A stretch of 64,000 nucleotides of DNA from Natronincola ferrireducens (lineage in GTDB: Bacteria; Bacillota; Clostridia; Peptostreptococcales; Natronincolaceae). The DNA is taken from positions 118,455 to 182,454 of the forward strand of contig NZ_FNFP01000005.1 of assembly GCF_900100845.1 (NCBI RefSeq), given 5' to 3'. Shown one piece after another: positions 26,801 to 36,000 of the stretch (position 1 is its first letter; the number at the start of each line of letters is the position of its first letter). Under the pieces are notes generated by a model. The model did no database searches. It was given only the letters and a program-made list of their open reading frames with translations, and was not told the origin of the DNA. The translations under genes and the position numbers were made by a program.

Positions 26801-27284
26801 TCCCTTAATAAAAACACCTGATAAAGCAATAGAGAGGATAGAGCAGGAAATCAATAAGGAACTGAAGATGAAGGGCTTGGTGGTAAAGGATTTAAAAATT
26901 ATCAAAGGGATGGACCATAAACTTGAAAAACACTCTGATATCATACCTGTTTCCTTAAACCAAGATGAGACTATAAGCAAGAAATCTTCTGTTGCTACAG
27001 AGGAGGATTTTATTAATCTTATCGCCCACGCAAAAAGCTTAATAAAAGAGATGGGAAAGGAAATTTTAAAGGGGAATGTGAAGATTGAACCATGTAAAAA
27101 GGGGAAACAGGTCTCCTGTCAATATTGTTCCTATCAGGCTATTTGTCAATTTGATCATCTCTTTGATGACAATAAGTATAAAAGTATTAAAGAACTAAAA
27201 TCAGAGGAAGTACTACAAAGGCTGCAGAAGAGAAAGGAGGAAGACAATGAAAAGGTGGACGAAGGAACAACAGGCGGCCATTGA
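23856..27284 (+). CDS. addB: AddB, ATP-dependent helicase/deoxyribonuclease subunit B
   Basis: The 1142-residue partner of AddA in the Gram-positive counterpart of RecBCD, which processes double-strand breaks for recombination. Visible are the N-terminal Walker A GRAGAGKS (9-16), the UvrD-like body, and a C-terminal RecB-type nuclease with VIDYKSSNKKFSL. The iron-sulfur cysteines are present: one in ANCPFSHF, and CQYCSYQAIC near the C terminus. The 38-base overlap with addA indicates coupling. ATG 23856 or 23859 could be the start, both behind GAGGTG. Confidence 0.96.
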   Translation: MMGITYITGRAGAGKSHYVLSAIKERIQEGQEHPLFLMVPEQFTLQAERDLIEKQQLDGIMGAEVLSFTRLAHRVFHEVGGLTKTPINDIGKTMIIKRILDEYKEDLKIYKTTAKQEGFVGKINDMICELKQQEITAIDLNMVMEDLEEESILKMKLDDIILIYDKFNSYLENRYVDNEDHINLLIESIETSNFLENAEVWIDGFHTFTPQTFRVIEKLLLKVREVYITFTMELKGKEWDKNLFHVSQNTYLKIKKMVEGLGVDEKIINLDLHRREDLGQKKEIKHIEEEFFRYPYRQFTEEVENLKIFAAANPQAEIEHTAAEIIALIRDRGYRFRDIALVSGDFEGYGSTIKRVFEEYGIPYFMDQKRSIMNNPIIEFVLAAIETGLKNYSYKEMFRFIKTGLTGLTKDEEEVLENYVLQYGIKGKLWLEDFYKGIEGNQLHQVNDIRQRVITPLNTFHKKIRQRKSPRGITKALFEFLQEMKIEEKLENWIEALKDEGRFDYANENTQIWNTVLEIFDQIYEILENEKISLKEYYRILESGFAACEIGVIPSTIDQVLVGNIDRSRSHDIKALFVVGGNDGILPSLQNDEGILLEHERQSLENSGLELVERGETRLYQENFSIYSAFSKPKEYLWVSFSLGDEEGKAKRPSILIDRFKKLFPKLRIEGDLMKGIENQLHLVATPDSTFKHLTENLRLFIDSKPMESLWWDIYDWYYHQPQWQDKRRLMIEGLFHENQVKYVDKGRIRNLYDTPIKTSVSRLEAFANCPFSHFVTYGLRPKERKEYAIRTPDIGKLFHDSVDKFAEKTKEKAINWRDIHKEESDRLVEEIMEQLTQDFEHGVMLSTHRYKYLVNRLTRISKKALWTIIEHMKNGDFEVHGHEIAFGEGRTLPSIVIQLEDGEKITLEGRIDRIDILQEEDINYFKVIDYKSSNKKFSLSDVYYGFQLQLIVYLDAVMALEDRWKKKKNHPAGVFYFKIDDPLIKTPDKAIERIEQEINKELKMKGLVVKDLKIIKGMDHKLEKHSDIIPVSLNQDETISKKSSVATEEDFINLIAHAKSLIKEMGKEILKGNVKIEPCKKGKQVSCQYCSYQAICQFDHLFDDNKYKSIKELKSEEVLQRLQKRKEEDNEKVDEGTTGGH

Positions 27285-30200
27285 TGCTCGAAGAAGTAAT
27301 CTATTGGTGGCTGCTGCTGCCGGTTCTGGAAAAACAGCTGTTTTAGTAGAAAGAATTATAAAAATCATTTTAGAGGATAAAATGGATATTGATAAACTTC
27401 TCATTGTAACCTTTACCAATGCTGCAGCTGGAGAAATGCGGGAGAGAATTGCCGATGCTATTGTCAAGGAATTGGAAAAAGAAAATGAAAATGCGGAGCA
27501 TTTGAGAAGACAAATAAACCTTCTGAATAAAGCTTCTATTATAACCCTTCATGCCTTTTGTATTGAGGTAGTAAAAAAACACTTTCACTTTATTGATATT
27601 GATCCTAATTTTCGCATCGGGGATACAACAGAAACCAGTATTTTGCAGATGGAAACTCTAGAGGAGTTATTAGAGAAGGAGTATGAGAAAAATCATCCTG
27701 ATTTTATTGGATTGGTGGAGGTCTTTGGTGGAAGGAGGGAGGATACTCCCCTACAGGATTTAATTCTAAAGGTCTACTACTTCATTCAAAGTCAACCGAA
27801 GCCCTATGGATGGTTAAAGGAACAGGCAGAAGCCTTTAACATAGATCTTCAGGGATTTGAGGAAAGTCTATGGGTCAAAACCATTAAAGAAGGAATCCAA
27901 ATAAGTCTAAAGGGTGCCATGGATTTATTAAAAGAAGCTGAAGAAATATGTAATAAGCCAGGAGGTCCTTACAAATATTTAGATGCTATACAGGATGATA
28001 TGCTTCAGATAGAAGGTCTGCTGCTGGGTTTAAAAAAGGGTGTTACAACCTTTTATAAAAATATAGAGAACTTTAAACATAAAAGTTTAAGCAGGGCAAA
28101 GCAAGAGGTAGATGAGGATTTCAAGGAATTAGTAAAAGGCCTAAGGGAGAATAGCAAAGATATTATAAAAACCATTAAAAAGGACATATTTTCCTTAAGT
28201 CCTGAAGCCTACATAGAGGACTTACAAGCCCTTTATCCTCTTATGGTATATCTTCAACAATTATTGATAAGTTTTGATAAAGGATATAGAGAGAAAAAAA
28301 GGGAAAGGGGCATTGTAGATTTCAATGATTTGGAGCATTATGCCCTGGAGATTTTAGAAAATAATAAGGCGGCTGAGGAGTACCGTAATAGATTTGAATA
28401 TATATTTGTTGATGAATACCAAGATAGTAACATTGTTCAGGAAACCCTTATCGGTTATATAAAGAGAGAAAATAATCTTTTTATGGTGGGGGATGTAAAA
28501 CAAAGTATATATCGATTTAGACTAGCAGATCCTAGTCTATTTATTGATAAATATGAGGGCTATTCTATTGAGGGGGGTGCTGTTAACAGAAGAATTGATT
28601 TATCAAAAAACTTTAGAAGTAGGGGAGAAGTTCTACAGGGCGTTAACTATATTTTTAAACATATTATGTCTAAAGCCTTAGGGGAAATAGATTATACAGA
28701 AGATGCCTTTCTCTATCAAGGTAGAGACTTTCAGCCAATAAAGGACCCATCTATCGAAGTGAACTTCATTGAGAAGGATTTTGAAGAGGAAGAGGAGCTT
28801 CAAGAAGAAATTGAAGAACTGGAAAATATAGAGGTAGAAGCACGGATTGTTGCCAAGAGGATTAAAAAGCTGTTAAAAGAAGAGATTTACGATGAAAATC
28901 AAGGATTATACAGGAGGGTGGATTATAAGGATATTGTTGTTCTCATGAGGACAACCCAAAACTGGGCAGAAACATTTTTGGATACATTTATGGCGGAAGG
29001 AATTCCTGCCTATGCCGATGCCAGTACTGGTTACTTTGAAACAGTAGAAATCAATATGTTTATGAATCTTCTTAAGGTTATTGATAATAAAAGACAGGAT
29101 TTACCCCTCTTAAGTGTTATGAGGTCACCTATAGGAGAATTTAAGATAGAGGAATTAATGGAGGTAAGGATTTTCCATAAAGAAGATACTTTTTATGAAG
29201 GAATTAAGGCCTATATAGCTGGTCAATCCAATCCCTTGACTTATAAATTACAGAATTTTATTGATAAGCTCAATAGATGGTCGAAGGAAGCAAGATTTAT
29301 GAAAATAGATGAGTTTATATGGAAGCTCTTTACTGAGACGGGATATTTCTATTATGTAGGAGCTATGCCTGGGGGAGGACAAAAACAAGCAAATCTTCGA
29401 ATATTATTAGACAGAGCTAAACAATTTGAAAAAACCTCCACCAAAGGACTATTTAATTTCATTAAATTTATAGAAAAATTGGAACGTAGCAAAGGAGATA
29501 TGGGTGCTGCAAAGATTCTAGGAGAAAATGATAATGTGGTAAGAATTATGAGTATCCATAAAAGTAAAGGCTTGGAGTTTCCTGTAGTCATTACTGCAGG
29601 AATGGGTAAAAATTTTAACCTGAGGGATGTTAGTGCTGATGTTTTATTACACAAGGATTTAGGTTTAGGACCTAAGTTTACAGATCTAAATTTAAGAACC
29701 TATAGGGATACTATTGCTAAGTTGGCCATGAAGGATAAGATAAAAATGGAAAGCCTATCGGAGGAAATGAGAATTCTCTACGTTGCTTTAACAAGACCGA
29801 TAGACAAGCTGATTTTAGTGGGCTCTGTTAAAAATTTACCTAAGCAGGTGGAAAAGTGGAGAAAGAATATGAATCTCTATATGCTTTCTACAGCTAGGAG
29901 TTATTTTGATTGGATTGGTATGGTATTGGCAAAGCATCCTGATGGTGAAGTCCTAAGGGAATTAACAGAATTGGCGTGGAACGAAGAACAACTATTAGCA
30001 GATCCCTCCAGATGGTCCATTCATATCCTCCATAGAAGGGATATTGTTATAGAGGAAGTGGAAAAGGTACATCAACATAAAGAGGCAAAAGAATATCTTG
30101 AGGAATTTCATAAAACCCACTTTACTGCCTATAAAAACCAAATAGATGCTAGATTAAACTGGCAGTATCCTAATCGAAGGGCTACATCCATACCCTCTAA

Positions 30201-30825
30201 GCTTTCAGTTTCTGAAATAAAAAAATCTACCATTGCAACAATGGATAGCATAGGCTACAACATTCCTACCTTGACAAGGAAACCAAAGTTTCTAGAAGGA
30301 ACTAAGGTTTTTACAGCTGCCGAAAAGGGTACCATCCTCCACTTTGTTCTCCAGCATTTAGATTTAGAGGATCTAGAGAAGAAGGAGAATATTGAAGAGC
30401 AGATTCAATGGATGGTGATAAAGGAACTTTTAACGGAAGAGGAAGCAGCTACCGTTGAAGGTGATAAAATAAAAGCTTATTTTGATAGCAATTTGGGAAA
30501 AAGAATGTTAAAGGCCGATAAGGTTTATCGAGAAACCCCCTTTAATATTAAAAAGAGGGCAGAAGATGTTATAGAGGGGCTAGAGGACTGTGATGACAGT
30601 CTATTGGTACAGGGTGTAATAGACTGTCACTTCCAGGAGGGGGATGGATTAGTCCTCATAGACTATAAAAGTGATTATGTACCTAATAATGCCCCACAAA
30701 TCATTGCTAAAAAATATGAAGTCCAGTTAAAGCTCTATGAAGAAGCATTAGAAAAAATAACGGGAAAAAGTGTAAAGGAAAAATATATCTATTTATTTGA
30801 TATAGATAGGGCAATCAAACTGTAA
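27247..30825 (+). CDS. addA: AddA, ATP-dependent helicase/nuclease subunit A
   Basis: A UvrD/RecB-family helicase-nuclease of 1192 residues. Motif I is AAAAGSGKTAVLVE near the N terminus, motif Ia FTNAAAGEM, motif II VDEYQDS, motif III VGDVKQSIYRFR, motif V SIHKSKGLEFPVVI and motif VI LYVALTRP. The C-terminal nuclease has LIDYKSDYV. With AddB it unwinds and degrades DNA ends. The ATG lies behind AAAGGAGGA within addB. Confidence 0.97.
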   Translation: MKRWTKEQQAAIDARRSNLLVAAAAGSGKTAVLVERIIKIILEDKMDIDKLLIVTFTNAAAGEMRERIADAIVKELEKENENAEHLRRQINLLNKASIITLHAFCIEVVKKHFHFIDIDPNFRIGDTTETSILQMETLEELLEKEYEKNHPDFIGLVEVFGGRREDTPLQDLILKVYYFIQSQPKPYGWLKEQAEAFNIDLQGFEESLWVKTIKEGIQISLKGAMDLLKEAEEICNKPGGPYKYLDAIQDDMLQIEGLLLGLKKGVTTFYKNIENFKHKSLSRAKQEVDEDFKELVKGLRENSKDIIKTIKKDIFSLSPEAYIEDLQALYPLMVYLQQLLISFDKGYREKKRERGIVDFNDLEHYALEILENNKAAEEYRNRFEYIFVDEYQDSNIVQETLIGYIKRENNLFMVGDVKQSIYRFRLADPSLFIDKYEGYSIEGGAVNRRIDLSKNFRSRGEVLQGVNYIFKHIMSKALGEIDYTEDAFLYQGRDFQPIKDPSIEVNFIEKDFEEEEELQEEIEELENIEVEARIVAKRIKKLLKEEIYDENQGLYRRVDYKDIVVLMRTTQNWAETFLDTFMAEGIPAYADASTGYFETVEINMFMNLLKVIDNKRQDLPLLSVMRSPIGEFKIEELMEVRIFHKEDTFYEGIKAYIAGQSNPLTYKLQNFIDKLNRWSKEARFMKIDEFIWKLFTETGYFYYVGAMPGGGQKQANLRILLDRAKQFEKTSTKGLFNFIKFIEKLERSKGDMGAAKILGENDNVVRIMSIHKSKGLEFPVVITAGMGKNFNLRDVSADVLLHKDLGLGPKFTDLNLRTYRDTIAKLAMKDKIKMESLSEEMRILYVALTRPIDKLILVGSVKNLPKQVEKWRKNMNLYMLSTARSYFDWIGMVLAKHPDGEVLRELTELAWNEEQLLADPSRWSIHILHRRDIVIEEVEKVHQHKEAKEYLEEFHKTHFTAYKNQIDARLNWQYPNRRATSIPSKLSVSEIKKSTIATMDSIGYNIPTLTRKPKFLEGTKVFTAAEKGTILHFVLQHLDLEDLEKKENIEEQIQWMVIKELLTEEEAATVEGDKIKAYFDSNLGKRMLKADKVYRETPFNIKKRAEDVIEGLEDCDDSLLVQGVIDCHFQEGDGLVLIDYKSDYVPNNAPQIIAKKYEVQLKLYEEALEKITGKSVKEKYIYLFDIDRAIKL

Positions 30826-30884
30826 AGGATTGTTTCTAAAATATATAATAAACCCTATGGTAAAATTTAAAATACAATTGAAGG

Positions 30885-30913
30885 TTGATTTTTTTAGGCA
30901 AATAGGCTAAAAT
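30885..30913 (+). promoter_or_regulatory. Promoter candidate for the xpt riboswitch transcript
   Basis: TTGATT (30885-30890) and TAAAAT (30908-30913) are spaced by 17 bases and lie 30 bases before the riboswitch. Confidence 0.55.
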
Positions 30914-30942
30914 AGACTATACTTTCAATAAAAACTTTATAG

Positions 30943-31017
30943 CATCTCGTATAATTTTGGAGATATGGTCCATAAGTTTCTACCAGACTGCCACAAATGG
31001 TCTGACTACGGGAGATT
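30943..31017 (+). ncRNA. Purine riboswitch, guanine type
   Basis: The aptamer shows the purine-riboswitch core strings GTATAAT, ATATGG, GTTTCTACC and CTGACTACGGG in order, with P1 formed by CTCGTA and TACGGG. The junction reads GACTA, so the specificity position is C, as in guanine/hypoxanthine aptamers, not T as in adenine ones. It controls xpt and probably the permease downstream. Confidence 0.92.
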
Positions 31018-31132
31018 TATTTCGATACAAGACTAAACTATTTCTATTAGCCAAAAACAAATTGTTTTTGTTTAATAGAATTGAAATTTAAAAAAACAAG
31101 GTTTAGTCGGTATTTTCTATAAATCTGTTGAT

Positions 31133-31160
31133 AAACCGTAGAGTTTTTCTACGGTTTTTT
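31133..31160 (+). terminator. Riboswitch expression-platform terminator
   Basis: AAACCGTAG (31133-31141) pairs with CTACGGTTT (31149-31157), followed by Ts. It lies between the aptamer and xpt, as expected for guanine-induced termination. Confidence 0.88.
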
Positions 31161-31199
31161 GTTTTTGATTTACAATATGACATTTTGAGGAGGAGAAAG

Positions 31200-31769
31200 A
31201 TGGAGTTGTTAAAGAGGAAGATTATACAAGAAGGCAGGGTATTGGATGGAAATGTACTGAAGGTGGATAGCTTTTTAAATCATCAGTTGGATATAGAACT
31301 ATTGAATGAAATTGGGAAGAGATTTAAAGAATTATTTAAAAACAAATCTGTTACCAAAATATTGACAGCAGAAGTATCAGGTATTGCAATAGCTGCAATA
31401 GCAGCACAGTATTTTAATGTACCAGTTGTTTTTGCAAAGAAAACAGAGTCAAAAAACTTAGATAAGGAAGTATATGAAGGAAGTGCCTATTCCTATACAA
31501 AGGAAAAACACTATAAATTTATGGTTTCAAAAAAGTATATTAGTGAAGAAGATCATATATTAATTATTGATGATTTTTTAGCCAATGGTCAATCAATATT
31601 AGGTTTAAAGGAAATTGTTGATAAAGCTAATGCTCATTTAGTAGGGGTGGGCATCGTAATTGAAAAAGGATTTCAAGAAGGTGGAGAAATGCTAAGAGCA
31701 GCTAATATAGATATTCAATCCTTAGCTATTATTGATAGTATGGAGAATAACAAAATAAACTTTCGCTAA
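31200..31769 (+). CDS. xpt: Xanthine phosphoribosyltransferase
   Basis: Salvages xanthine (and more weakly guanine) to the nucleotide using PRPP. The 189-residue product closely follows B. subtilis Xpt: MELLKRKIIQEG, LKVDSFLNHQLD, the PRPP-binding loop LIIDDFLANGQS and GIVIEKGFQEGGE. The ATG at 31200 follows GAGGAGGAG; an upstream in-frame codon falls inside the terminator and is rejected. It is controlled by the guanine riboswitch and is followed by a purine permease, the usual pairing. Confidence 0.96.
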   Translation: MELLKRKIIQEGRVLDGNVLKVDSFLNHQLDIELLNEIGKRFKELFKNKSVTKILTAEVSGIAIAAIAAQYFNVPVVFAKKTESKNLDKEVYEGSAYSYTKEKHYKFMVSKKYISEEDHILIIDDFLANGQSILGLKEIVDKANAHLVGVGIVIEKGFQEGGEMLRAANIDIQSLAIIDSMENNKINFR

Positions 31770-31820
31770 AAACTTCTAAAGATAACTTTTAGAATACTAA
31801 GGTTTAGAAGGAGGACTAGC

Positions 31821-33317
31821 ATGACAAAAATATACTATCCGTGGTTCAAAAGAGAAGATATTGATGGTTTTTTTGCACTTTTTCAAAATAACTTAGCAAA
31901 CTTTGTTTTAATTGCTGTAGTAATGATTTCTATAGGCTATCCCACCTCTATTGTTTATGGGAAAGTTATTCCTGGGGCAGCCATATCCGTACTATTTGGC
32001 AATCTGTATTATGCTAATATGGCAAAAAAACTAGCCATAAAAGAAAATCGAACTGATGTAACAGCCCTATCCTACGGTATAAGTACACCTGTAATGTTTA
32101 TTTATTTATTTGGGGTACTAAAGCCAGCCCTTGATTTAACAGGTAACCCTGAAGCTGCTTGGAAAATTGGAATGGCAGCATGTCTTCTTGGGGGTTTAAT
32201 CGAGGCCCTGGGGAGTGTTATTGGCAAATGGATTCACAGTCATTTACCAAGAGCGTCTATGCTAGGTACTTTAGCAGGGGTAGCTTTTGCCTTTATTGGC
32301 GGGGAGTTGTTGTTTAAAACCTATGAAATGCCCATGATAGGTTTAATTGTATTGGCTATTATCTTAATTGGTTTAATTGCCAAAAAACCAATGCCCTTTA
32401 AAATTCCTGCTTCATTGTTTGCAATCATCATTGGTACTGTCATGGCCTATACTATTGGGGGCGTAGATTCAGGACAAATAACTGAAGGGCTTGGAACTGT
32501 AGGTATTTATCTGCCTATACCAACCTTAGGATTTTTTCAAGGCTTCACCTATTTAACCACTACAATGGCAGGATTATTTGCTATCCTACTACCCATATCC
32601 ATCTACAACTTTATTGAGACAATGAATAATGTTGAGGCGATGGCAGCGGCAGGGGATAGATATTGTGTTCAAGAGGCACAATTAGCAGATGGACTAGGCA
32701 CCATAGTAGGTGCAATATTTGGAGGGGTATTTCCTACGACAGTTTATATTGCTTCCATTGGTTCCAAGTGGATGAATGCCGGGAGGGGCTATTCTGTCAT
32801 CAATGGTTTTGTATTTTTAGTTGCCTCTACCTTTGGAATTATTGCTGCCATGTCAAAAATAATTCCTATAGCTGTTATTGCACCCATATTAGTATTCGTT
32901 GGAATATCTATGGTTTCTCAAGCCTTTAATTCAGTAGAGAAAAGGCATTTTCCAGCAGTAGTTTTGGCCATGCTTCCTTACTTTGCTAACTATATTATGA
33001 CACGGTTTAATGGAGGAGCTGGAGAGGTTGTTGCAAACCTATCCTCTGGTATAGTTCCCTTAGGACAGGGTGCAATGTTTACTGGGTTAATTTGGGGAGC
33101 TATTTTAGTATTCATCATAGATGATGAATTTCATAAGGCAGCTTATGCAGCCTTAGCTGGAGGGATATTATCAGCTACAGGTTTTATGCATGCACCCCAA
33201 TTACAGTTTTTATTTGATTATCAATATGTTGTTGGGTATATCCTAATGGCAGTGTTATTTATTGGATTTAGTCAATATTATAAAACCTTAGAAGTAGAAG
33301 AGAAAGTAAGTGAATAG
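31821..33317 (+). CDS. Purine permease, AzgA-type NCS2 family
   Basis: A 498-residue membrane protein with about 12-14 hydrophobic segments of the nucleobase-cation symporter 2/AzgA type. Landmarks: the N-terminal WFKREDIDGFFALFQNNLAN, DVTALSYGISTPVMF (typical of the first half), IYNFIETMNNVEAM with the conserved Glu in the substrate-binding region, and FPTTVYIASIG. It sits 51 bases after xpt behind AAGGAGG and is likely on the same riboswitch-controlled mRNA. The probable cargo is hypoxanthine, guanine or xanthine. Confidence 0.88.
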   Translation: MTKIYYPWFKREDIDGFFALFQNNLANFVLIAVVMISIGYPTSIVYGKVIPGAAISVLFGNLYYANMAKKLAIKENRTDVTALSYGISTPVMFIYLFGVLKPALDLTGNPEAAWKIGMAACLLGGLIEALGSVIGKWIHSHLPRASMLGTLAGVAFAFIGGELLFKTYEMPMIGLIVLAIILIGLIAKKPMPFKIPASLFAIIIGTVMAYTIGGVDSGQITEGLGTVGIYLPIPTLGFFQGFTYLTTTMAGLFAILLPISIYNFIETMNNVEAMAAAGDRYCVQEAQLADGLGTIVGAIFGGVFPTTVYIASIGSKWMNAGRGYSVINGFVFLVASTFGIIAAMSKIIPIAVIAPILVFVGISMVSQAFNSVEKRHFPAVVLAMLPYFANYIMTRFNGGAGEVVANLSSGIVPLGQGAMFTGLIWGAILVFIIDDEFHKAAYAALAGGILSATGFMHAPQLQFLFDYQYVVGYILMAVLFIGFSQYYKTLEVEEKVSE

Positions 33318-33337
33318 TATTTATAGTAAATAATTTT

Positions 33338-33364
33338 AAGGTTGCCTTTTGAGGCAGCCTTTTT
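33338..33364 (+). terminator. Terminator after purine permease
   Basis: AAGGTTGCC (33338-33346) pairs with GGCAGCCTT (33353-33361) with one G-U, followed by Ts. Confidence 0.85.
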
Positions 33365-33453
33365 GAATTTTGAGTTATGCCGTAAAGGAAAAGAGGATTT
33401 ATAAAAGAAGAATGGAATAATAATGGTAAGGATTATAAGAGAGGAGTGAGGGA

Positions 33454-34254
33454 ATGAAAATTTATATTAGTGCTGATATTGAAGGAATAACAGGGATTGT
33501 AGATTGGAATGAAACAGAAATGGGAAAGGATGATTACATCCCCTTTGCTGAACAAATGATTCAAGAAGTAAAAGCAGCATGTGAAGGAGCAGTCAATGCT
33601 GGGGCAGAGGAGATATGGATTAAGGATGCTCATCATTATGCTAGAAATTTAAAGATCAATGATTTTCCTACCAGTGTCAAACTCATTAGAGGGTGGAGTG
33701 GACATCCCTTTTGCATGATGCAGGAATTAGACGAATCCTTTGATGCTGTCATTATGATAGGCTATCACTCTGGTTGTGGAAGTAATGGAAACCCTTTAGC
33801 TCATACGTTAGATGTATCTAATGTCCAATACATAAAGATTAATGATGAGGTAGCCAGTGAATTTTTAATCAATGCCTATGCCTCTGCATTGGTTGGTGTC
33901 CCTGTAGTTTTTGTTAGTGGTGATGAAGAACTCTGTAAAAATGTTATCCATCTAAATGAAAATATCAAAACCCTTGCTGCAAACAAAGGGATAGGAAACT
34001 CTGTGATTAGTATACATCCAGAAACTACAGTAAAGTTAATAAAAGATGGAGTGGAATTAGCAATAAATCAAGGAGTTCATCAATGCAATATAAAGCTACC
34101 CTCTAGCCTCAAGATAGAGATAGGCTATGTCCAACATGCAAAGGCCTATAGAGCTTCCTTTTATCCTGGGGCAAAACAATTATCTGTAAATAGTATTTTA
34201 TATGAAACTGATAATTACTTTGATGTGTTGAGGTTGCTACAGTTTGTTCTATAA
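33454..34254 (+). CDS. M55 family D-aminopeptidase (DppA-like)
   Basis: A zinc aminopeptidase that removes D-amino acids, notably D-Ala, from short peptides. The 266-residue product opens with the family motif SADIEG (SxDxEG zinc site), and continues with IKDAHHYARN, GYHSGCGSNGNPLAHTL and GVPVVFVSGDEEL. No signal peptide is seen, so it is cytoplasmic. It lies 54 bases upstream of an aminotransferase gene. B. subtilis DppA sits with a dipeptide ABC transporter; none is here. The pair may recycle D-Ala peptides from peptidoglycan, by inference. Confidence 0.9.
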   Translation: MKIYISADIEGITGIVDWNETEMGKDDYIPFAEQMIQEVKAACEGAVNAGAEEIWIKDAHHYARNLKINDFPTSVKLIRGWSGHPFCMMQELDESFDAVIMIGYHSGCGSNGNPLAHTLDVSNVQYIKINDEVASEFLINAYASALVGVPVVFVSGDEELCKNVIHLNENIKTLAANKGIGNSVISIHPETTVKLIKDGVELAINQGVHQCNIKLPSSLKIEIGYVQHAKAYRASFYPGAKQLSVNSILYETDNYFDVLRLLQFVL

Positions 34255-34307
34255 AAATCTGTAAAATCCTGCTAACAATTTAACCAAAAATTAGGGGAGG
34301 TTATTCT

Positions 34308-35438
34308 ATGAAAATTAATCCATTTAAATTAGAGCGGTATTTTGCTATTTATGAATTTACAGCCAAATATTTGTTAAGCCCTTCAGATTGTGAAAGTTTA
34401 CCTATGGAACAATTACTTAAGGGAGCTGATGAAGAGAGCTTAAAGCTATGGAAGGATTTAAAACTAGGATATACAGAATCAAGAGGTCATCCTATTTTAA
34501 GAGAAGAAATTACAAAGCTTTATCATAACATCAATGTAGATGACGTCATCACCATTGTCCCTGAAGAAGGTATCTTCATAGCTATGAATGCCATTCTAGA
34601 GGAGGGAGATCATGTGATTGTAGTAGATCCCATCTATCAATCCTTATCGGAAATCCCAAAATCATTAGGCTGTAGTGTGACGAATTGGACTGTGAAATTA
34701 AAGGATCATCGGTGGTCTTTAGATATAGATTTTTTAGAAAAAAGTATTTGTGAGAAAACAAAAATGATAATTGTTAATTTCCCCCATAATCCAACCGGTT
34801 ATTTACCGACAAAAGAGGAGTTCAGTAAAATTATTGAAATTGCAAAAAAACATGATCTATACTTATTCTCAGATGAAATGTACTGGTTGTTAGAGCATAG
34901 GGAGGGGGAAGGGCTGCCTTCGGCAGGAGATACCTATGAAAAGGGAATATCTCTGTTCGGTCTTTCAAAGACCTTTAGCCTTCCTGGACTAAGACTTGGA
35001 TGGCTTGTTACTCAAGATAAGGCTTTAATGGACAAGATAGCAAATTTTAAGGATTACACAACCATATGCGGTAGTGCTTCTAGTGAAGTCTTAGGTATTA
35101 TGGCCTTGAGACAGAAAGAAACTATTTTAAAGAAAAATCGAGAAAGAATTTTAGATAATAAGGCCTCGGCAAAAGACTTCTTTAAAAGGTATAATGAGCT
35201 TTTTACATGGATCGAACCTAGGGGAGGTTCTATAGCTTTCCCTAAGCTAAGTGAAAAAATAAAGGTTGTAGAATTTTGTGATAGGGTGGTAAAAGATAAG
35301 AGTATTATGATTTTACCAGGAGAAACCTTTGATTATGATGGAAATCACTTTAGAATAGGCTTGGGTAGGGAAAATTTCAAACAAATTCTTAAGGAACTAG
35401 AAGCATATATAATAGAAGAAATTAAAAATTATTATTAA
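34308..35438 (+). CDS. PLP-dependent aminotransferase, class I/II
   Basis: A 376-residue fold-type I aminotransferase. It shows NFPHNPTGYLP, FSDEMYWLLEH with the PLP-ring Asp, FGLSKTFSLPGLRLGW with the Schiff-base Lys, and a C-terminal FRIGLGRENF whose Arg binds the substrate carboxylate. The specificity is not clear; alanine-type transaminases and MalY/PatB-type C-S lyases share these features. It follows the M55 peptidase and may act on the released amino acid. The ATG follows GGGGAGG. Confidence 0.85.
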   Translation: MKINPFKLERYFAIYEFTAKYLLSPSDCESLPMEQLLKGADEESLKLWKDLKLGYTESRGHPILREEITKLYHNINVDDVITIVPEEGIFIAMNAILEEGDHVIVVDPIYQSLSEIPKSLGCSVTNWTVKLKDHRWSLDIDFLEKSICEKTKMIIVNFPHNPTGYLPTKEEFSKIIEIAKKHDLYLFSDEMYWLLEHREGEGLPSAGDTYEKGISLFGLSKTFSLPGLRLGWLVTQDKALMDKIANFKDYTTICGSASSEVLGIMALRQKETILKKNRERILDNKASAKDFFKRYNELFTWIEPRGGSIAFPKLSEKIKVVEFCDRVVKDKSIMILPGETFDYDGNHFRIGLGRENFKQILKELEAYIIEEIKNYY

Positions 35439-35504
35439 AGGCTTTTATAATCATAGGAATGTGGGTATTTTAAATATAAATAGATTAAAGGATGTGAGGA
35501 TGAA

Positions 35505-35954
35505 ATGTTGGCCAAAGATATTATGACAAAGGAAGTTATAAGGGTTAAAAAAGACAGCACTGTTGAAGAAGTAATTAAGCTGGTATTGGAACATAATATC
35601 AGTGGGTTACCGGTAGTAGACGATGAAAATAATGTAATAGGTATTATAACAGAAGGTGATTTAATCTATAGAAGTAAAAAATTACATATACCCACTTATT
35701 TTACCCTATTAGATAGTTATATTTTTTTAGAAAACCCTCAAAATCTAGAGGCACAGCTAAAAAAAATGGTGGGGTATAAGGTGAAGGATGTTATGACATC
35801 CAAAGTCATTATGGTAGATCTTGAAGAAACCATTGAAGAGATTGCCACCCTCATGTCAGAAAAAAACATTAATAGAGTTCCAGTAGTAAAAGAGGGAAAA
35901 CTAATGGGCATCGTAAGCAGAAGAGATATTATAAAAGCCTATGCTAATAAATAG
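35505..35954 (+). CDS. Tandem CBS-domain protein
   Basis: A 149-residue protein made of two CBS motifs only: residues 1-60 (AKDIMTKEVIRV, GLPVVDDENNVIGIITEGDL) and about 92-148 (VKDVMTSKVIMV, RVPVVKEGKLMGIVSRRDI). Such proteins bind adenine nucleotides and act as sensors for an unknown partner. A 27-residue linker between the domains is long for the family. It stands alone behind GTGAGGATG. Confidence 0.9.
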   Translation: MLAKDIMTKEVIRVKKDSTVEEVIKLVLEHNISGLPVVDDENNVIGIITEGDLIYRSKKLHIPTYFTLLDSYIFLENPQNLEAQLKKMVGYKVKDVMTSKVIMVDLEETIEEIATLMSEKNINRVPVVKEGKLMGIVSRRDIIKAYANK

Positions 35955-36000
35955 AACCCTAAATATAATTAATCTAAAGTTTGAGAATTTTTCAACAAAA

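Noticed and set aside
31128..31199. Extended N terminus for Xpt
   Set aside because: It would overlap the riboswitch terminator and lacks family similarity; ATG 31200 has a strong ribosome binding site and matches the B. subtilis N terminus.
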